A stretch of DNA of 45,001 nucleotides from Veillonellaceae bacterium SB90 (GCA_902364065.1 CABJCJ010000023.1:1-45001); one strand, 5' to 3'; shown: positions 16,879-25,075, counted from the first letter of the stretch. Program-made: numbers and translations. Notes: generated by a model from the letters alone, not told the origin.

Positions 16879-18195
16879 ATGACAACATTCAAGGATTTAG
16901 GCATTCGGGATGAACTCTGCGAGGTCCTGCGCTATCAGGGCATCCGCGAGGCGACGCCGGTGCAGGAACAGGCCATCCCCGTCGTGCGGGCCGGCCGCGA
17001 CTGCATCGTGCAGGCGCAGACTGGCACGGGCAAGACGCTGGCCTTCCTGCTGCCGATCATCGAGAAACTCAAGCCGCAGGCTGAGGTCGCACAGGCGCTC
17101 GTCGTGACGCCGACGCGTGAACTGGCCATCCAGATCGCGAAGGTGGCAAAGACGGTCGGGGAGGCCGCGGGCATTTCCTCGCTCGTCATTTACGGCGGGC
17201 AGGATATCGAGCGCCAGAAGCAGAAGCTGCGGCGCCATCCGCAGCTCATCATCGGCACGCCGGGACGCCTGCTCGATCACCTGCGCCGCAGGACGATTGA
17301 TCTCTCTCAGGTCAACAAGGTCGTGCTGGATGAGGCGGATGAGATGATGCGCCTGGGCTTCATCGAGGATGTGGAGCTCCTGCTCAAGGAGACGGCGCCG
17401 GATCGTCAGCTCATGCTGTTTTCGGCGACGATGCCGGACCGCATCAAGGCGCTTTCGCTGCGTTACATGCAGACGCCGGAGAATATCGCGGTCAAATCGG
17501 AGCATGTGACGCTCGATGCCATCGAGCAAGTCATCGTCGATACGACCGAGGAGACGAAGATCGACAAGCTCTGTGAGCTCATCAATCAGGATCAGCCTTA
17601 TCTGGCCATGGTGTTCTGCCATACGAAGCAGCGCGCGCATATGGTGACGATGGCACTTGCGGCCCGCGGCTATCTCGTCGATGAGCTGCACGGCGACCTT
17701 TCGCAGGTCCAGCGCGCGCTGGTCCTCAAGCGTTTCCGCAAGGCGGAGCTCCAAATCCTCTGTGCGACGGATATCGCCGCGCGCGGCCTCGATATCGAAG
17801 GTGTGACGCATGTTTTCAACTATGATATCCCGCACGATGCGGAGAGCTACATCCACCGCATCGGCCGCACGGGCCGCGCCGGTGAGCACGGCAAGGCCGT
17901 GACATTCGTCAATGCGCGCCAGTATGATCTGCTGCGCCGCATCGAGTCGGGCATCAAGAGCCGCATCGAGAAGCAGCGTTCGGAGCGCGGCCGCCGCCAC
18001 AAGGAGAAGCAGGAGCAGATCCTCAAGGAGATCCGGGACAAGCGACAGGAGCACAAGGCGAAGAAGAAGCCGCTGTCCAAATACGCGAACCGCAAGGGCG
18101 CCGCGCACAAGGGCCGCAATGACCGGAGCCGCCGTCAGAAGCCGCATGGAACCAAGACGAATATGAGCCGCCGCTCGAAGATGGGACGGCACTGA
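16879..18195 (+). CDS. DEAD-box ATP-dependent RNA helicase
   Basis: This is a CshA/RhlE-type RNA helicase of 438 residues. The ordered motifs are: Q-motif FKDLGI...TPVQEQAIP, motif I AQTGTGKT (about 46-53), PTRELAIQ, TPGRLLDH, the DEAD box VLDEADEM, SATMPD, then FCHTKQRA, ATDIAARGLDIE and HRIGRTGRAG in the second RecA domain. The tail from about residue 355 is very basic (many Arg, Lys and His), typical for RNA binding. Such helicases remodel RNA during ribosome assembly or decay, often in the cold. It lies behind map and ends at a terminator. Confidence 0.95.
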   Translation: MTTFKDLGIRDELCEVLRYQGIREATPVQEQAIPVVRAGRDCIVQAQTGTGKTLAFLLPIIEKLKPQAEVAQALVVTPTRELAIQIAKVAKTVGEAAGISSLVIYGGQDIERQKQKLRRHPQLIIGTPGRLLDHLRRRTIDLSQVNKVVLDEADEMMRLGFIEDVELLLKETAPDRQLMLFSATMPDRIKALSLRYMQTPENIAVKSEHVTLDAIEQVIVDTTEETKIDKLCELINQDQPYLAMVFCHTKQRAHMVTMALAARGYLVDELHGDLSQVQRALVLKRFRKAELQILCATDIAARGLDIEGVTHVFNYDIPHDAESYIHRIGRTGRAGEHGKAVTFVNARQYDLLRRIESGIKSRIEKQRSERGRRHKEKQEQILKEIRDKRQEHKAKKKPLSKYANRKGAAHKGRNDRSRRQKPHGTKTNMSRRSKMGRH

Positions 18196-18202
18196 TACAG
18201 GA

Positions 18203-18236
18203 CTGCATCAGCTTTTGGGCTGGTGCAGTTTTATTT
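18203..18236 (+). terminator. Terminator after the helicase gene
   Basis: CTGCATCAGC (18203-18212) pairs with GCTGGTGCAG (18219-18228), with one wobble, followed by TTTTATTTT. Confidence 0.85.
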
Positions 18237-18345
18237 TAACGAAAAAGTTGTCAAAAAATTATATAAAAACGAAGAAACAGGCAGGAATCTGGCAGGAAAG
18301 AGCGAAATAAAGAAAATAGATTCAGTTCAACAAGGGGGTATTTAC

Positions 18346-19641
18346 ATGATCGGCATCAAGAAAGTTATCGCAATCGTCTGTGGCGGCGGCCCGGCTCCTG
18401 GCATCAACAGTGTCATTTCCGGCATCACGAATGAAGCAACGCGTCACGGCTGGGATGTGCTTGGCATATACGATGGTTTTTCACGCTTGGCCCGCGGTGA
18501 GAAGAACTACGTGCGCCTCGAACCGAAGGACATCAGCCACATCCATATGACGGGCGGCTGCATCCTCAAGATGTCCCGCTTCAACCCAACGAAGAAGGAG
18601 TCGGATCTGCGCACGGTCGTCGAGACACTGACGGAGCTCGGCGTCACGCATCTCGTGACGATCGGCGGCGACGATACGGCCTACAGCTCGGCAGCCGTTT
18701 CCGAAGAAGCCCGCAAGATGGGGCGTACGATCAATGTCGTTCATGTGCCGAAAACCATCGATAACGATCTGCCGCTGCCGGAAGGCGTGCCGACGTTCGG
18801 TTTCGAGACGGCCCGCGCCTTTGCGACGACGGAGATCGAGAACCTCATGGAAGATGCGCGTACGACGAACAACCGCTGGTACTTCACGATTGCCATGGGC
18901 CGCACGGCCGGTCACTTGGCTCTCGGCATGGGCCGCAGCGCCGGTGCCGCCATCACGATCATCCCGGAGGAGTTCCCGCAGGAGAAGATCCCGCTGCAGC
19001 AGCTCGTCGATATCATCACGGGTGCCATCGTCAAGCGCTACCTGACGGGCAAGAATTACGGCGTAGCCGTCATTGCCGAAGGCGTCATCGAGAAGATCAT
19101 GCCGGAAGACTTCAAAAAACTCGGCGAGGTCGTCATGGACGAGCACGGCCATATCCGCTACAGTGAGCTCGACTTTGGTGAAATCCTCAAGCAGGCCGTA
19201 CTGGCTGAGGTCAAGAAGATCGGCATCAAGATTTCCGTCATTGATAAGGAAATCGGTTACGAGCTGCGCTGCTCGGCGCCGATTGCCTACGATATCGACT
19301 ACGCGCGCTCGCTCGGCTATTCGGCCGTCAAGTTCCTTATGCGCGGCGACAGCGGTGCTCTGATTTCCATTCAGAACAATGAGGCCGTGCCGATGCGCTT
19401 CGAGGACATCAAAGACCCGGCCACGGGCAAGACGCGCGTGCGCAAGGTTAACATCAAATCCGTACAGTATCGCATTGCCCGCGGCTCGATGATGCGCATG
19501 GAGAAGGAGGATCTCGACGATCCGGGCCTTGCCAATGCGTATCGCATGACGCCGGAGGCCTTCAAGGCCCGCTATGCCTATCTCTTTGACGATGCCCCAA
19601 CGCCGGCACCGGAGCAGAAAGAGGAAGCAGCAAAGAAATAA
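18346..19641 (+). CDS. 6-phosphofructokinase, predicted pyrophosphate-dependent
   Basis: The enzyme phosphorylates fructose 6-phosphate in glycolysis. The start at 18346 follows AAGGGGG; upstream codons in frame lack a ribosome binding site. The 431 residues show the PFK fold: CGGGPAPGINSVISG, GGDDTAYSS (about 108-115), PKTIDNDLPLPEG (about 135-147), FETAR and a MGRTAGHLA segment. ATP enzymes such as E. coli PfkA have Gly at the second position of GGDG and in PGTIDND. Here these are Asp110 and Lys136, the established signature of PPi-dependent enzymes. It is longer than the 320-residue ATP type, also as in PPi enzymes. The prediction is reversible PPi-PFK, not proven here. Confidence 0.88.
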   Translation: MIGIKKVIAIVCGGGPAPGINSVISGITNEATRHGWDVLGIYDGFSRLARGEKNYVRLEPKDISHIHMTGGCILKMSRFNPTKKESDLRTVVETLTELGVTHLVTIGGDDTAYSSAAVSEEARKMGRTINVVHVPKTIDNDLPLPEGVPTFGFETARAFATTEIENLMEDARTTNNRWYFTIAMGRTAGHLALGMGRSAGAAITIIPEEFPQEKIPLQQLVDIITGAIVKRYLTGKNYGVAVIAEGVIEKIMPEDFKKLGEVVMDEHGHIRYSELDFGEILKQAVLAEVKKIGIKISVIDKEIGYELRCSAPIAYDIDYARSLGYSAVKFLMRGDSGALISIQNNEAVPMRFEDIKDPATGKTRVRKVNIKSVQYRIARGSMMRMEKEDLDDPGLANAYRMTPEAFKARYAYLFDDAPTPAPEQKEEAAKK

Positions 19642-19676
19642 AGGCACCCTGTGTGCAGGAATCAGCCCCTTGGCAG

Positions 19677-19709
19677 GCGGCGGGAGAAATTCTCCTGCCG
19701 TCTTTTTTT
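19677..19709 (+). terminator. Terminator after the phosphofructokinase gene
   Basis: The arm 19677-19687 (GCGGCGGGAGA) pairs with 19691-19701 (TCTCCTGCCGT), allowing wobbles, then a run of seven T. The mobile island begins ten bases later. Confidence 0.85.
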
Positions 19710-19718
19710 ATTTTTTTA

Positions 19719-19802
19719 TGAATTGTAAAATAAAGTGGCACAAAGTTTCCCGGTCTGAATAGCAAAAAACACCAGCGATTCTTTGGTATAATTGTTTTGG
19801 AA
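19719..19802 (+). repeat. Solo left end of the IS30 element found at 23518
   Basis: These 84 bases repeat 23518-23601 with a single difference that I can see (CCCGGTC against CCCAGTC). They contain the terminal inverted repeat starting TGAATTGTAAAATAAAG and the element's promoter (GGTATAAT). The copy stops before the transposase start and is joined to a second IS30 fragment. It lies in the same orientation as the full copy, so the two bracket a 5-kb segment. Confidence 0.85.
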
Positions 19803-19957
19803 GGCGGATTTACAATGTAAGTGCAACAAAATAAAGAAATGACACATAGACTTCTGGTATAATGGTGTTTGCAACAACAACCCAGATCCCAGGAGGAGCT
19901 ATGTGCCACTACAAACATCTTACACTAATTGAGCGTGAAAAGATACTACTTTTTTAT
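19803..19957 (+). pseudogene. 5' fragment of a second IS30-family element
   Basis: The segment holds a left end (TGTAAGTGCAACAAAATAAAG), a promoter-like TGGTATAATGG, the ribosome binding site AGGAGGAGCT and an ATG at 19901. The reading frame starts MCHYKHLTLIEREKILLFY, the N-terminal pattern of IS30 transposases. It is cut at 19957 by the IS605-type element. Joining 19957 to 21767 continues the frame only as QLV before a stop, so the rest of the gene is gone. It is unrelated in detail to the other IS30 copy in the window. Confidence 0.7.
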
Positions 19958-20055
19958 CGAAAGCGCCGTAAAACCCCGCCCTTTAGGGTTGGGGATACAA
20001 GGCGCGTCCGCCGAATTTGCGTAAGCAATTGAAGGCGGACAACTTTTTCCTCCTT

Positions 20056-20098
20056 CATACTTGTATTAACTATTAAAGTATAATATAATACAAGTATG
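20056..20098 (+). promoter_or_regulatory. Inverted repeat that includes the tnpA start codon
   Basis: CATACTTGTATTA (20056-20068) is perfectly complementary to TAATACAAGTATG (20086-20098), whose last three bases are the tnpA start codon. The sequence between them carries TATAAT (20079-20084). If transcription starts upstream, the mRNA hairpin would hide the start codon; if it starts at this -10 box, the mRNA would be nearly leaderless. Either arrangement would keep transposase expression low. Confidence 0.6.
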
Positions 20099-20503
20099 AA
20101 CAGAGTATATCATTCAAACCGTAACATCGTATATTCCTGTAAATATCACATTGTATTCTGTCCTAAGTATCGTCGAAAAGTGCTCGTAAATGGTGTGGAT
20201 GTGAGATTGAAGGAGCTCATACAGTCCATCGCGGCCGAAAACCACTTTGAGGTCATCGAGATGGAAATCATGCCAGACCATGTACATCTGCTTTTGGAGG
20301 TAGATCCGCAATTCGGAATTCACAAAGCAGTGAAGACAATCAAGGGCAAAACGTCGAGGATACTAAGACAGGAATTTCATTGGCTGACAACGAAACTGCC
20401 GACACTTTGGACAAATTCCTATTTCTGTTCTACGGTCGGCGGTGCGCCGCTTGGAATCGTCAAGCAGTATATCGAGAGCCAAAAGACATCGCAAAGGAAG
20501 TGA
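20096..20503 (+). CDS. tnpA: IS200/IS605 family Y1 transposase TnpA
   Basis: TnpA is the single-strand transposase that nicks and joins the element ends next to their hairpins. The 135 residues include NIVYSCKYHIVFCPKYRR at the N-terminus, the HUH motif in PDHVHLLLEVDP (about residues 60-71), and the catalytic Tyr in VKQYIESQ near the C-terminus. All key residues and the usual length are present. The start codon lies in a hairpin and has no Shine-Dalgarno sequence. tnpB follows after five bases. Confidence 0.95.
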   Translation: MNRVYHSNRNIVYSCKYHIVFCPKYRRKVLVNGVDVRLKELIQSIAAENHFEVIEMEIMPDHVHLLLEVDPQFGIHKAVKTIKGKTSRILRQEFHWLTTKLPTLWTNSYFCSTVGGAPLGIVKQYIESQKTSQRK

Positions 20504-20508
20504 GAAAA

Positions 20509-21633
20509 ATGGAAACGTACACACTGGGCTATAAGTTCCGCATCTATCCGAACAGGACGCAGGAAAACCTCATCAACCGCACGCTTGGCTGTGTACGTTT
20601 CGTATTCAACCACTTCCTCGCGGTGCGTCGCGACGAATGGAAAGCGAATCACAATTCGCTGACTTACGTCAAGACAAGCAAATTGCTCACTGACCTCAAG
20701 AAGCGCGAGGAAACTGCATGGCTGTCCAAAGCGGACAGCATGGCATTGCAGGAATCCCTGAGGAACCTTGACCGCGCGTTTCAGAACTTCTTTGCAAAGC
20801 GGGCAAGATACCCGCGCTTCAAGTCGAAACATAGTCACAGCCAGTCCTACCGGACGCGCAATCAAACAAACGGTATCCGTATCATCGACAAGAGGATCAA
20901 GCTCCCGAAGATCGGTCTTGTGAGAATCAAGCAGAGCCGTGACTTCGATGGCCGGATTCTCTCTGCCACGGTAAGCCGGGCTGCCTCAGGCAAATACTAC
21001 GTTTCGCTTTGTGTCGAAGCAGAAAAAGGATCCTTGTCCTGCCCAAACGATGGCAAGCAGATTGGTATTGACGTTGGGTTGAAGGTATTCTATTCGGATA
21101 GCAACGGCGATACCGTAGAGAACCCACATCCACTGAAGAAGCTCCAGCGCAAGCTCCGCCGAGAGCAGCGGCGGCTTTCCCGAAAGATGTCGAGATCAGT
21201 GAATCGTGAAAGAGCGCGTGTCCGTGTTGCTCGCGTCCATGAACGTATCGCAAATATTCGCAGGGATTTCCTTCACAAGATATCGACACGGCTTGCTCGT
21301 GAAAATCAAACAGTAGCCGTAGAACATCTGAACATCAAGGGAATGCTGCGGCATCATAAACTCGCGAAGTCCATCTCAGATGTGAGCTGGAGCGAATTTT
21401 TTCGTCAGCTGTCGTATAAGACAGAACGACACGGCGGCGAACTGCTCCAAGTTGATACGTTCTACCCGTCAAGTCAGACTTGCTCCGTCTGCGGTTGTCA
21501 GAATCCACTGACAAAGGATTTGAGCGTCCGCGAATGGGATTGCCCAGCATGCGGAACCCATCACGACAGAGATGTGAATGCCGCAAAGAACATCCTGCGC
21601 AAGGCTTTGGAAGACAAATCCAAAGTTGCATGA
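20509..21633 (+). CDS. tnpB: RNA-guided endonuclease TnpB
   Basis: TnpB is the ancestor-like relative of Cas12 that cuts DNA under guidance of an RNA made from the element's right end. The start at 20509 follows AAAGGAAG. The 374 residues contain the N-terminal OrfB helix-turn-helix region (GYKFRIYPNRTQENLI). The RuvC catalytic residues are Asp in IGIDVGLKVF, Glu in VAVEHLNIKG and Asp in DRDVNAAKN. The zinc finger is CSVCGC...CPACG. Every catalytic position is intact, so the nuclease is probably active. Codon use is less GC-biased than in the chromosomal genes. Confidence 0.95.
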   Translation: METYTLGYKFRIYPNRTQENLINRTLGCVRFVFNHFLAVRRDEWKANHNSLTYVKTSKLLTDLKKREETAWLSKADSMALQESLRNLDRAFQNFFAKRARYPRFKSKHSHSQSYRTRNQTNGIRIIDKRIKLPKIGLVRIKQSRDFDGRILSATVSRAASGKYYVSLCVEAEKGSLSCPNDGKQIGIDVGLKVFYSDSNGDTVENPHPLKKLQRKLRREQRRLSRKMSRSVNRERARVRVARVHERIANIRRDFLHKISTRLARENQTVAVEHLNIKGMLRHHKLAKSISDVSWSEFFRQLSYKTERHGGELLQVDTFYPSSQTCSVCGCQNPLTKDLSVREWDCPACGTHHDRDVNAAKNILRKALEDKSKVA

Positions 21634-21766
21634 ACGGAAATAGAACATACCGTGGGGCACACGGGAATTCACGCTTGGGGAGATCGTGTAAGACGCCAAT
21701 TCCTCGGAGGCGGCGCAGTGGTCGTCGAACCAAGAATCCCCTGCCTTTAGGCATGGGGAGTGTCAA
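21600..21766 (+). ncRNA. Probable TnpB guide RNA scaffold (reRNA) region
   Basis: In characterised TnpB systems the guide RNA comes from the 3' end of tnpB and the right end of the element, with the guide just past the element boundary. This stretch covers the tnpB end, a non-coding tail of about 130 bases rich in GC pairing potential, and the right-end hairpin at 21738-21757. The predicted guide would begin at 21767 with CAGCTGGTGTAGAATT. Assigned by position only. Confidence 0.45.
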
Positions 21767-21836
21767 CAGCTGGTGTAGAATTGAATCTTGAAGAAAAATA
21801 AGAAGATTGTCCGATGACATACAAGAGAGGGGGGCT

Positions 21837-22631
21837 ATGACAATGAGAATAATCGAGAGGGTATTGTTGACCTTGTGTTTTACGGTAGTTATGCTTTTGC
21901 CGCTGGGGATTGCCTCCGCGGGACATTTGGAAGATATTTTGGCGAGGGGAACTATTCGCATTGGCACAACGGGGGATTATATCCCCATGTCGTATCGGAA
22001 CCTGGAGACGGGGAAATATGAAGGGATAGATGCCGAGATTTCCAAGCTGATTGCCGAGTCCTTGGGGGTGAAAATCGAATATGTGCCGACAACCTGGCCA
22101 ACCCTTGCGGCCGACACACAAGCAGATAAATTCGATATTGCCCTATGCGGCATTTCCCGCAACTTCAATCGGGAAAAGATCATGGCCATGTCCGATGCCT
22201 ATGGAGAGGGGATGTTCGGAAAAACAATTCTCTGCCGCCAGAAAGATGCCAAGCGTTTTAAAAGTCTTTCAGATATTGACAAACCGGATGTGCGGGTAAT
22301 GATAAATCCCGGCGGCACGAACGAAAAATTTGCTCATGCCAATCTGAAACATGTGCAGCTCATTGTGCACAATGAGAATGCTGACATTCCACGCCAGATT
22401 GCTGAAGGCAAGGCAGACATCATGATTACGGAAACCGTGGAGGCGGCGCATTATGTCAGAAGCGATAAGCGGCTGGCCGCACCGCTGATAAATGAGCCGT
22501 TTACACGCCACTCCTGCGGCATACTCATGGCTAAGGGGGACCAGGAATGGCTGAATTATATCAATTTTGTTCTGGCAGAACTGCGCATGGATGGTACCAT
22601 GAAGACGTTGGAGAATAAGTATCTGAAGTAA
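21837..22631 (+). CDS. pheC: Exported PheC-like cyclohexadienyl dehydratase (periplasmic binding protein fold)
   Basis: The protein resembles P. aeruginosa PheC, a periplasmic enzyme of the solute-binding family 3 fold that converts prephenate or arogenate to phenylpyruvate or phenylalanine. Shared segments are GTTGDYIPMSYR, VPTTWPTL, DKFDIALCGIS, the distinctive INPGGTNEKFAHANLK, and GKADIMITETVEA. A signal peptide occupies about residues 1-25 (ends IASAGH). The start at 21837 follows GAGAGGGGGG; the ATG at 21843 is an alternative. It sits between IS elements with a VanX-like gene, suggesting imported cargo. An amino-acid binding protein is the alternative, but NPGGTNEKFA favours the dehydratase. 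Confidence 0.75.
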   Translation: MTMRIIERVLLTLCFTVVMLLPLGIASAGHLEDILARGTIRIGTTGDYIPMSYRNLETGKYEGIDAEISKLIAESLGVKIEYVPTTWPTLAADTQADKFDIALCGISRNFNREKIMAMSDAYGEGMFGKTILCRQKDAKRFKSLSDIDKPDVRVMINPGGTNEKFAHANLKHVQLIVHNENADIPRQIAEGKADIMITETVEAAHYVRSDKRLAAPLINEPFTRHSCGILMAKGDQEWLNYINFVLAELRMDGTMKTLENKYLK

Positions 22632-22648
22632 ATAGGGAGGTTTTTAGG

Positions 22649-23464
22649 ATGCAAACAAAACTCAGTAAAGTGATTTAGGGATTATTAATTGCTGCAAGTA
22701 TGACTATTGCGCTTACTATGGCTGTTCCAGAGGTCCGTGCCGAACAGGCACCACAGGGGTCGCTCGTTATCGTGACAAAGGTAAATCCTGCCAATAGTTC
22801 CGGTTTTGTGGAGCTATCGGAGGCGGTGCCGGATGTCATTTTGGAACCGCGTTATTATTTCACCTATAACTTTGTAGGAGATCGCATTGCAGGCTATCAG
22901 GCTCCGCGTATGTTTTTGACAAGACAGGCGGCCAAGGCATTGCGGGCAGTTTCTGATGATGTGGTAAAGCAGGGCTATCGGTTGAAGGTTTACGATGCGT
23001 ACCGGCCACAGATGGCTGTTGATAATTTTGTCGCTTGGGCGGAGAATCTTGGCGACAAACGTATGAAGGAGTATTTTTATCCGCAGGTGGATAAGACTCG
23101 CCTTTTCGCCGATGGCTATATTGATGCTAAGTCAGGCCACAGCCGTGGTTCCACACTGGATTTGATGCTCTTTGATATGCGGACAGGAAAAGAGGTGGAT
23201 ATGGGGAACGTCTTTGATCACTTTGGTGTGGAAAGTCATCCCGACTGGTGTGGCAATCCTGAAACAGGCAAATACACGGGCAAATATAAAGGCAACAAAA
23301 AGCCGAAAAATGGACAAATCAATGAAGTGCAGTTCAAAAATCGCATGATTCTGCGCGAGGCGATGATTCGCAATGACTTCAAACCGCTAGATACGGAATG
23401 GTGGCATTTTACGTTGAAAAATGAGCCGTATCCGGATACTTATTTTATGTTCCCCATCCAGTAA
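22649..23464 (+). pseudogene. VanX-like D-Ala-D-Ala dipeptidase with an amber codon in the signal peptide
   Basis: GGGAGG is followed at the right distance by an ATG at 22649, but codon 10 is TAG (22676-22678). The same frame then stays open to 23464 and reads as the rest of a signal peptide (GLLIAASMTIALTMAVPEVRA) plus a complete dipeptidase domain. The zinc and catalytic residues are kept: YDAYRPQ (Arg), SGHSRGSTLDL (His and Asp ligands) and EWWHF (catalytic Glu and His ligand). Such enzymes hydrolyse D-Ala-D-Ala. Translation from the internal ATG at 22700 is possible but has no ribosome binding site. The gene is 17 bases after the PheC-like gene. It is probably a recent pseudogene, or needs amber suppression. 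Confidence 0.75.
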
Positions 23465-23517
23465 GCGATAGCTATCTCATATCGTGTTCTATAACTAGGA
23501 GAAAGGATGATAGAATA

Positions 23518-24676
23518 TGAATTGTAAAATAAAGTGGCACAAAGTTTCCCAGTCTGAATAGCAAAAAACACCAGCGATTCTTTGGTATAATTGTTTTGGA
23601 ACAAAAAATTAACCAAAGGAGAATCGCTGATGCAATTCCATTATATCAGAACAAGACAAAAAACAAACACCTTACAGGCATCGAGCGCGGGAAAATTGAA
23701 GCGCTTCGCAGACAAGGGTGGAAAGCCGCTGATATAGCGGCTGAAATCCAGGTGAGTGTCCGCACAATCTATCGGGAGCTGCGGCGCGGAGAAGTCACTT
23801 TAAAGCGCAGTGACTGGAGAATGTACCAGACCTATTCGGCAGAAGCCGCACAGACCCGGTATGAGGCGAAACAGCGCGCCAGGCAGGGCGCGCTGAAGAT
23901 TGGCAAAGAGAGGGAACTTGCCGAAGCGATAGAAGTGCTCATAAAAGAGAAGCACTGCTCGCCATATGCAGCACTGGAACAGCTGAGGAAACGTTTCAAG
24001 ATACCGTTCTGCCTGAAAACCCTGTACAATTATATCCACCACGGTCTTTTCCTGCGGTTGAAGAGTGAAGATCTGCCGAACTATCGGCGGAAGAAGGCAT
24101 ATGCCCCACAGAAGAAACGGATTGCGAAGCGGGGGGGGGAAGAAGCATTGATGAAAGAGCGCCGGAAATTGATAGACGGGAAGAATGCGAGCACTGGGAA
24201 ATGGATACCGTGGTGGGGAAAGTGAAGAGCAAGGCATGTCTGCTGGTTCTCACAGAGAGGAAGACACGCCGGAAAATCGTGCGGAAGATGCCAGACAAAA
24301 GCATGGAAAGCATGGTCCGGACCTTCGGGGAAGTCCTGAGCAGCGGTGCGTACAGCAAAGAGGATTTCAAAACGATAACGAGCGACAACGGTTCGGAATT
24401 CATGAATGCAGACTACTTTGAAGGAATGGGAATACCTTACTTTTATGCGCACAGCTTCTGTTCATACGAACGAGGGAGCAACGAAAACAACAACCGTCTC
24501 ATTCGGCGGTTTATCCCAAAGGGAAGAGACATCGGGGATTATACAGATGCTTTCGTACAAACGATAGAAGATTTTATGAACAATTATCCAAGAAAGCTGT
24601 TTTCAGGGAAATCTGCCAATGAAATGTATGCTGTTTCAAAGGCAAAATAATTTGTGACACTTAGAGTTGCAATTCA
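23518..24676 (+). mobile_element. IS30 family element, full length
   Basis: The left end (TGAATTGTAAAATAAAGTGG) and the inverse of the right end (TGAATTGCAACTCTAAGTGT) match over most of about 28 bases. The element is 1159 bp, normal for IS30. It has its own promoter (TATAAT near 23586) and the ribosome binding site AAGGAG before the transposase start. No clear target duplication is visible. Its right end lies 29 bases before the -35 box of the tRNA promoter. The transposase frame is broken twice. Confidence 0.85.
23630..24650 (+). pseudogene. IS30 family transposase, two frameshifts
   Basis: The start at 23630 follows AAGGAG, but after about ten codons the homologous reading (NKHLTGIERGKIEALRRQGW, a helix-turn-helix) continues in another frame. 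The shift lies at a run of six A (23658-23663). A second shift lies in a run of nine G (24131-24139). Past it the frame resumes SIDERAPEIDRREECEHWEMDTVVGK, leading to the DDE region with the catalytic Asp in EMDTVVG, Asp in TSDNGSEF and Glu in ERGSNENNNRLIRRF. All domains are present, so decay is recent, or the homopolymers are sequencing errors or slippage sites. Confidence 0.8.
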
Positions 24677-24705
24677 CCCTTTTTTATTTTTTTTTAGAAA
24701 AGGTG

Positions 24706-24734
24706 TTGACATGATGCTTAATATGCTCTATAAT
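24706..24734 (+). promoter_or_regulatory. Promoter of the tRNA cluster
   Basis: A perfect TTGACA (24706-24711) and a perfect TATAAT (24729-24734) are 17 bases apart, as expected for stable RNA genes. Confidence 0.85.
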
Positions 24735-24778
24735 TACTTCTTGTCAGCCGGGGTTACTACTCCGGTGCGCGACGATAT

Positions 24779-24854
<76 letters not shown>

Positions 24855-24904
24855 AATGATAATTCCATTATTTACATATAGAGAACAGATTTTATCTGTA
24901 TCAT

Positions 24905-24980
<76 letters not shown>

Positions 24981-24991
24981 AATGGAAAGTT

Positions 24992-25067
24992 GCTGATATA
25001 GCTCAGTCGGTAGAGCGTATCCTTGGTAAGGATAAGGTCACCAGTTCAATCCTGGTTATCAGCTCCA
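24992..25067 (+). tRNA. tRNA-Thr (GGT)
   Basis: A 76-base tRNA starting GCTGATATAGCTCAG. The anticodon loop TTGGTAA gives anticodon GGT (Thr codons ACC/ACU). The acceptor stem GCTGATA pairs with TATCAGC, and CCA is encoded. Confidence 0.95.
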
Positions 25068-25075
25068 TAATATAC

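Larger units (their letters stand above)
19958..21766 (+). mobile_element. IS200/IS605-type element with tnpA and tnpB
   Basis: Both ends carry the subterminal imperfect hairpin typical of this group: 19973-19994 (CCCC-GCCC-TTTA-GGG-TTGGGG) and 21738-21757 (CCCC-TGCC-TTTA-GGC-ATGGGG). The right end finishes in TCAA at 21763-21766, as in IS608. The left boundary is set after TTTAT (19953-19957), which may be the insertion and TAM sequence. A hairpin at about 20006-20039 with a T-rich tail may terminate outside transcripts. Both genes are intact, so the element could be mobile. Confidence 0.8.
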
